Positions 5,624 through 5,637 of a DNA stretch of 5,637 nucleotides are shown in pieces; the first letter of the stretch is position 1, and each line of letters starts with the position of its first letter. The stretch is from assembly GCA_003541985.1 (NCBI GenBank), contig DPLM01000405.1, forward strand, positions 1-5,637, given 5' to 3'. The position numbers and the translations under genes are program-made. This DNA comes from Deltaproteobacteria bacterium (GTDB lineage Bacteria; SAR324; NAC60-12). The notes under the pieces are model-generated. The model had not been told where the DNA came from, ran no database searches, and saw nothing but the letters and a program-made list of their open reading frames with translations.

Positions 5624-5637
5624 TAACAAATTTGTTA
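5624..5637. promoter_or_regulatory. Perfect 14-bp palindrome at the window edge, possible operator
   Basis: TAACAAATTTGTTA is fully self-complementary and ends at the last base of the window, so it may be longer. It lies about 15 bases after the candidate -10 box, where a repressor would block transcription start. AT-rich palindromes of this length are not rare, so this is only suggestive. Confidence 0.3.

Overview
This window looks like ordinary chromosome from a Gram-negative, probably marine or other environmental, proteobacterium. The evidence is a periplasmic PQQ-type sugar dehydrogenase paired with a membrane-anchored c-type cytochrome, an MsbA-like ABC exporter and a cytosolic purine-type phosphoribosyltransferase. 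I see no phage, plasmid, IS, CRISPR, tRNA or rRNA signature. A SAR324/deltaproteobacterial-type source is only a guess from the style of the proteins.

Left part (1-1552, + strand): a two-gene oxidation module that appears to be decaying. The sugar dehydrogenase runs in from the left edge. It carries an in-frame TAG at 122-124, with recognisable family sequence on both sides in the same frame. Starting 21 nt after its stop is a small cytochrome c gene with an in-frame TAA and an in-frame TAG. The first cysteine of its heme-binding CxxCH motif has become tyrosine. Loss of the electron acceptor alongside the dehydrogenase argues for pseudogenes rather than recoding.

Middle part (1610-2493, - strand): two unrecognised genes in one direction. 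One encodes a 179-residue protein with two membrane segments, an acidic linker and a C-terminal coiled coil. Upstream of it is a 52-residue coiled-coil protein with a strong ribosome binding site. The 185-nt gap between them holds an 11-bp inverted repeat overlapped by a competing 7-bp one. A 377-nt gene-free stretch with a near-palindrome follows.

Right part (2871-5405, + strand): a complete half-size ABC exporter of 618 residues and then, 162 nt later, a 171-residue phosphoribosyltransferase. Nothing ties the two functionally. The last 230 nt carry overlapping inverted repeats, a sigma70-like promoter and a perfect 14-bp palindrome at the window edge, probably the control region of a gene beyond it.

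No clearly new biological system is visible. The most informative signals are the co-decay of the dehydrogenase and cytochrome pair, the small coiled-coil gene, and the alternative hairpins beside it.
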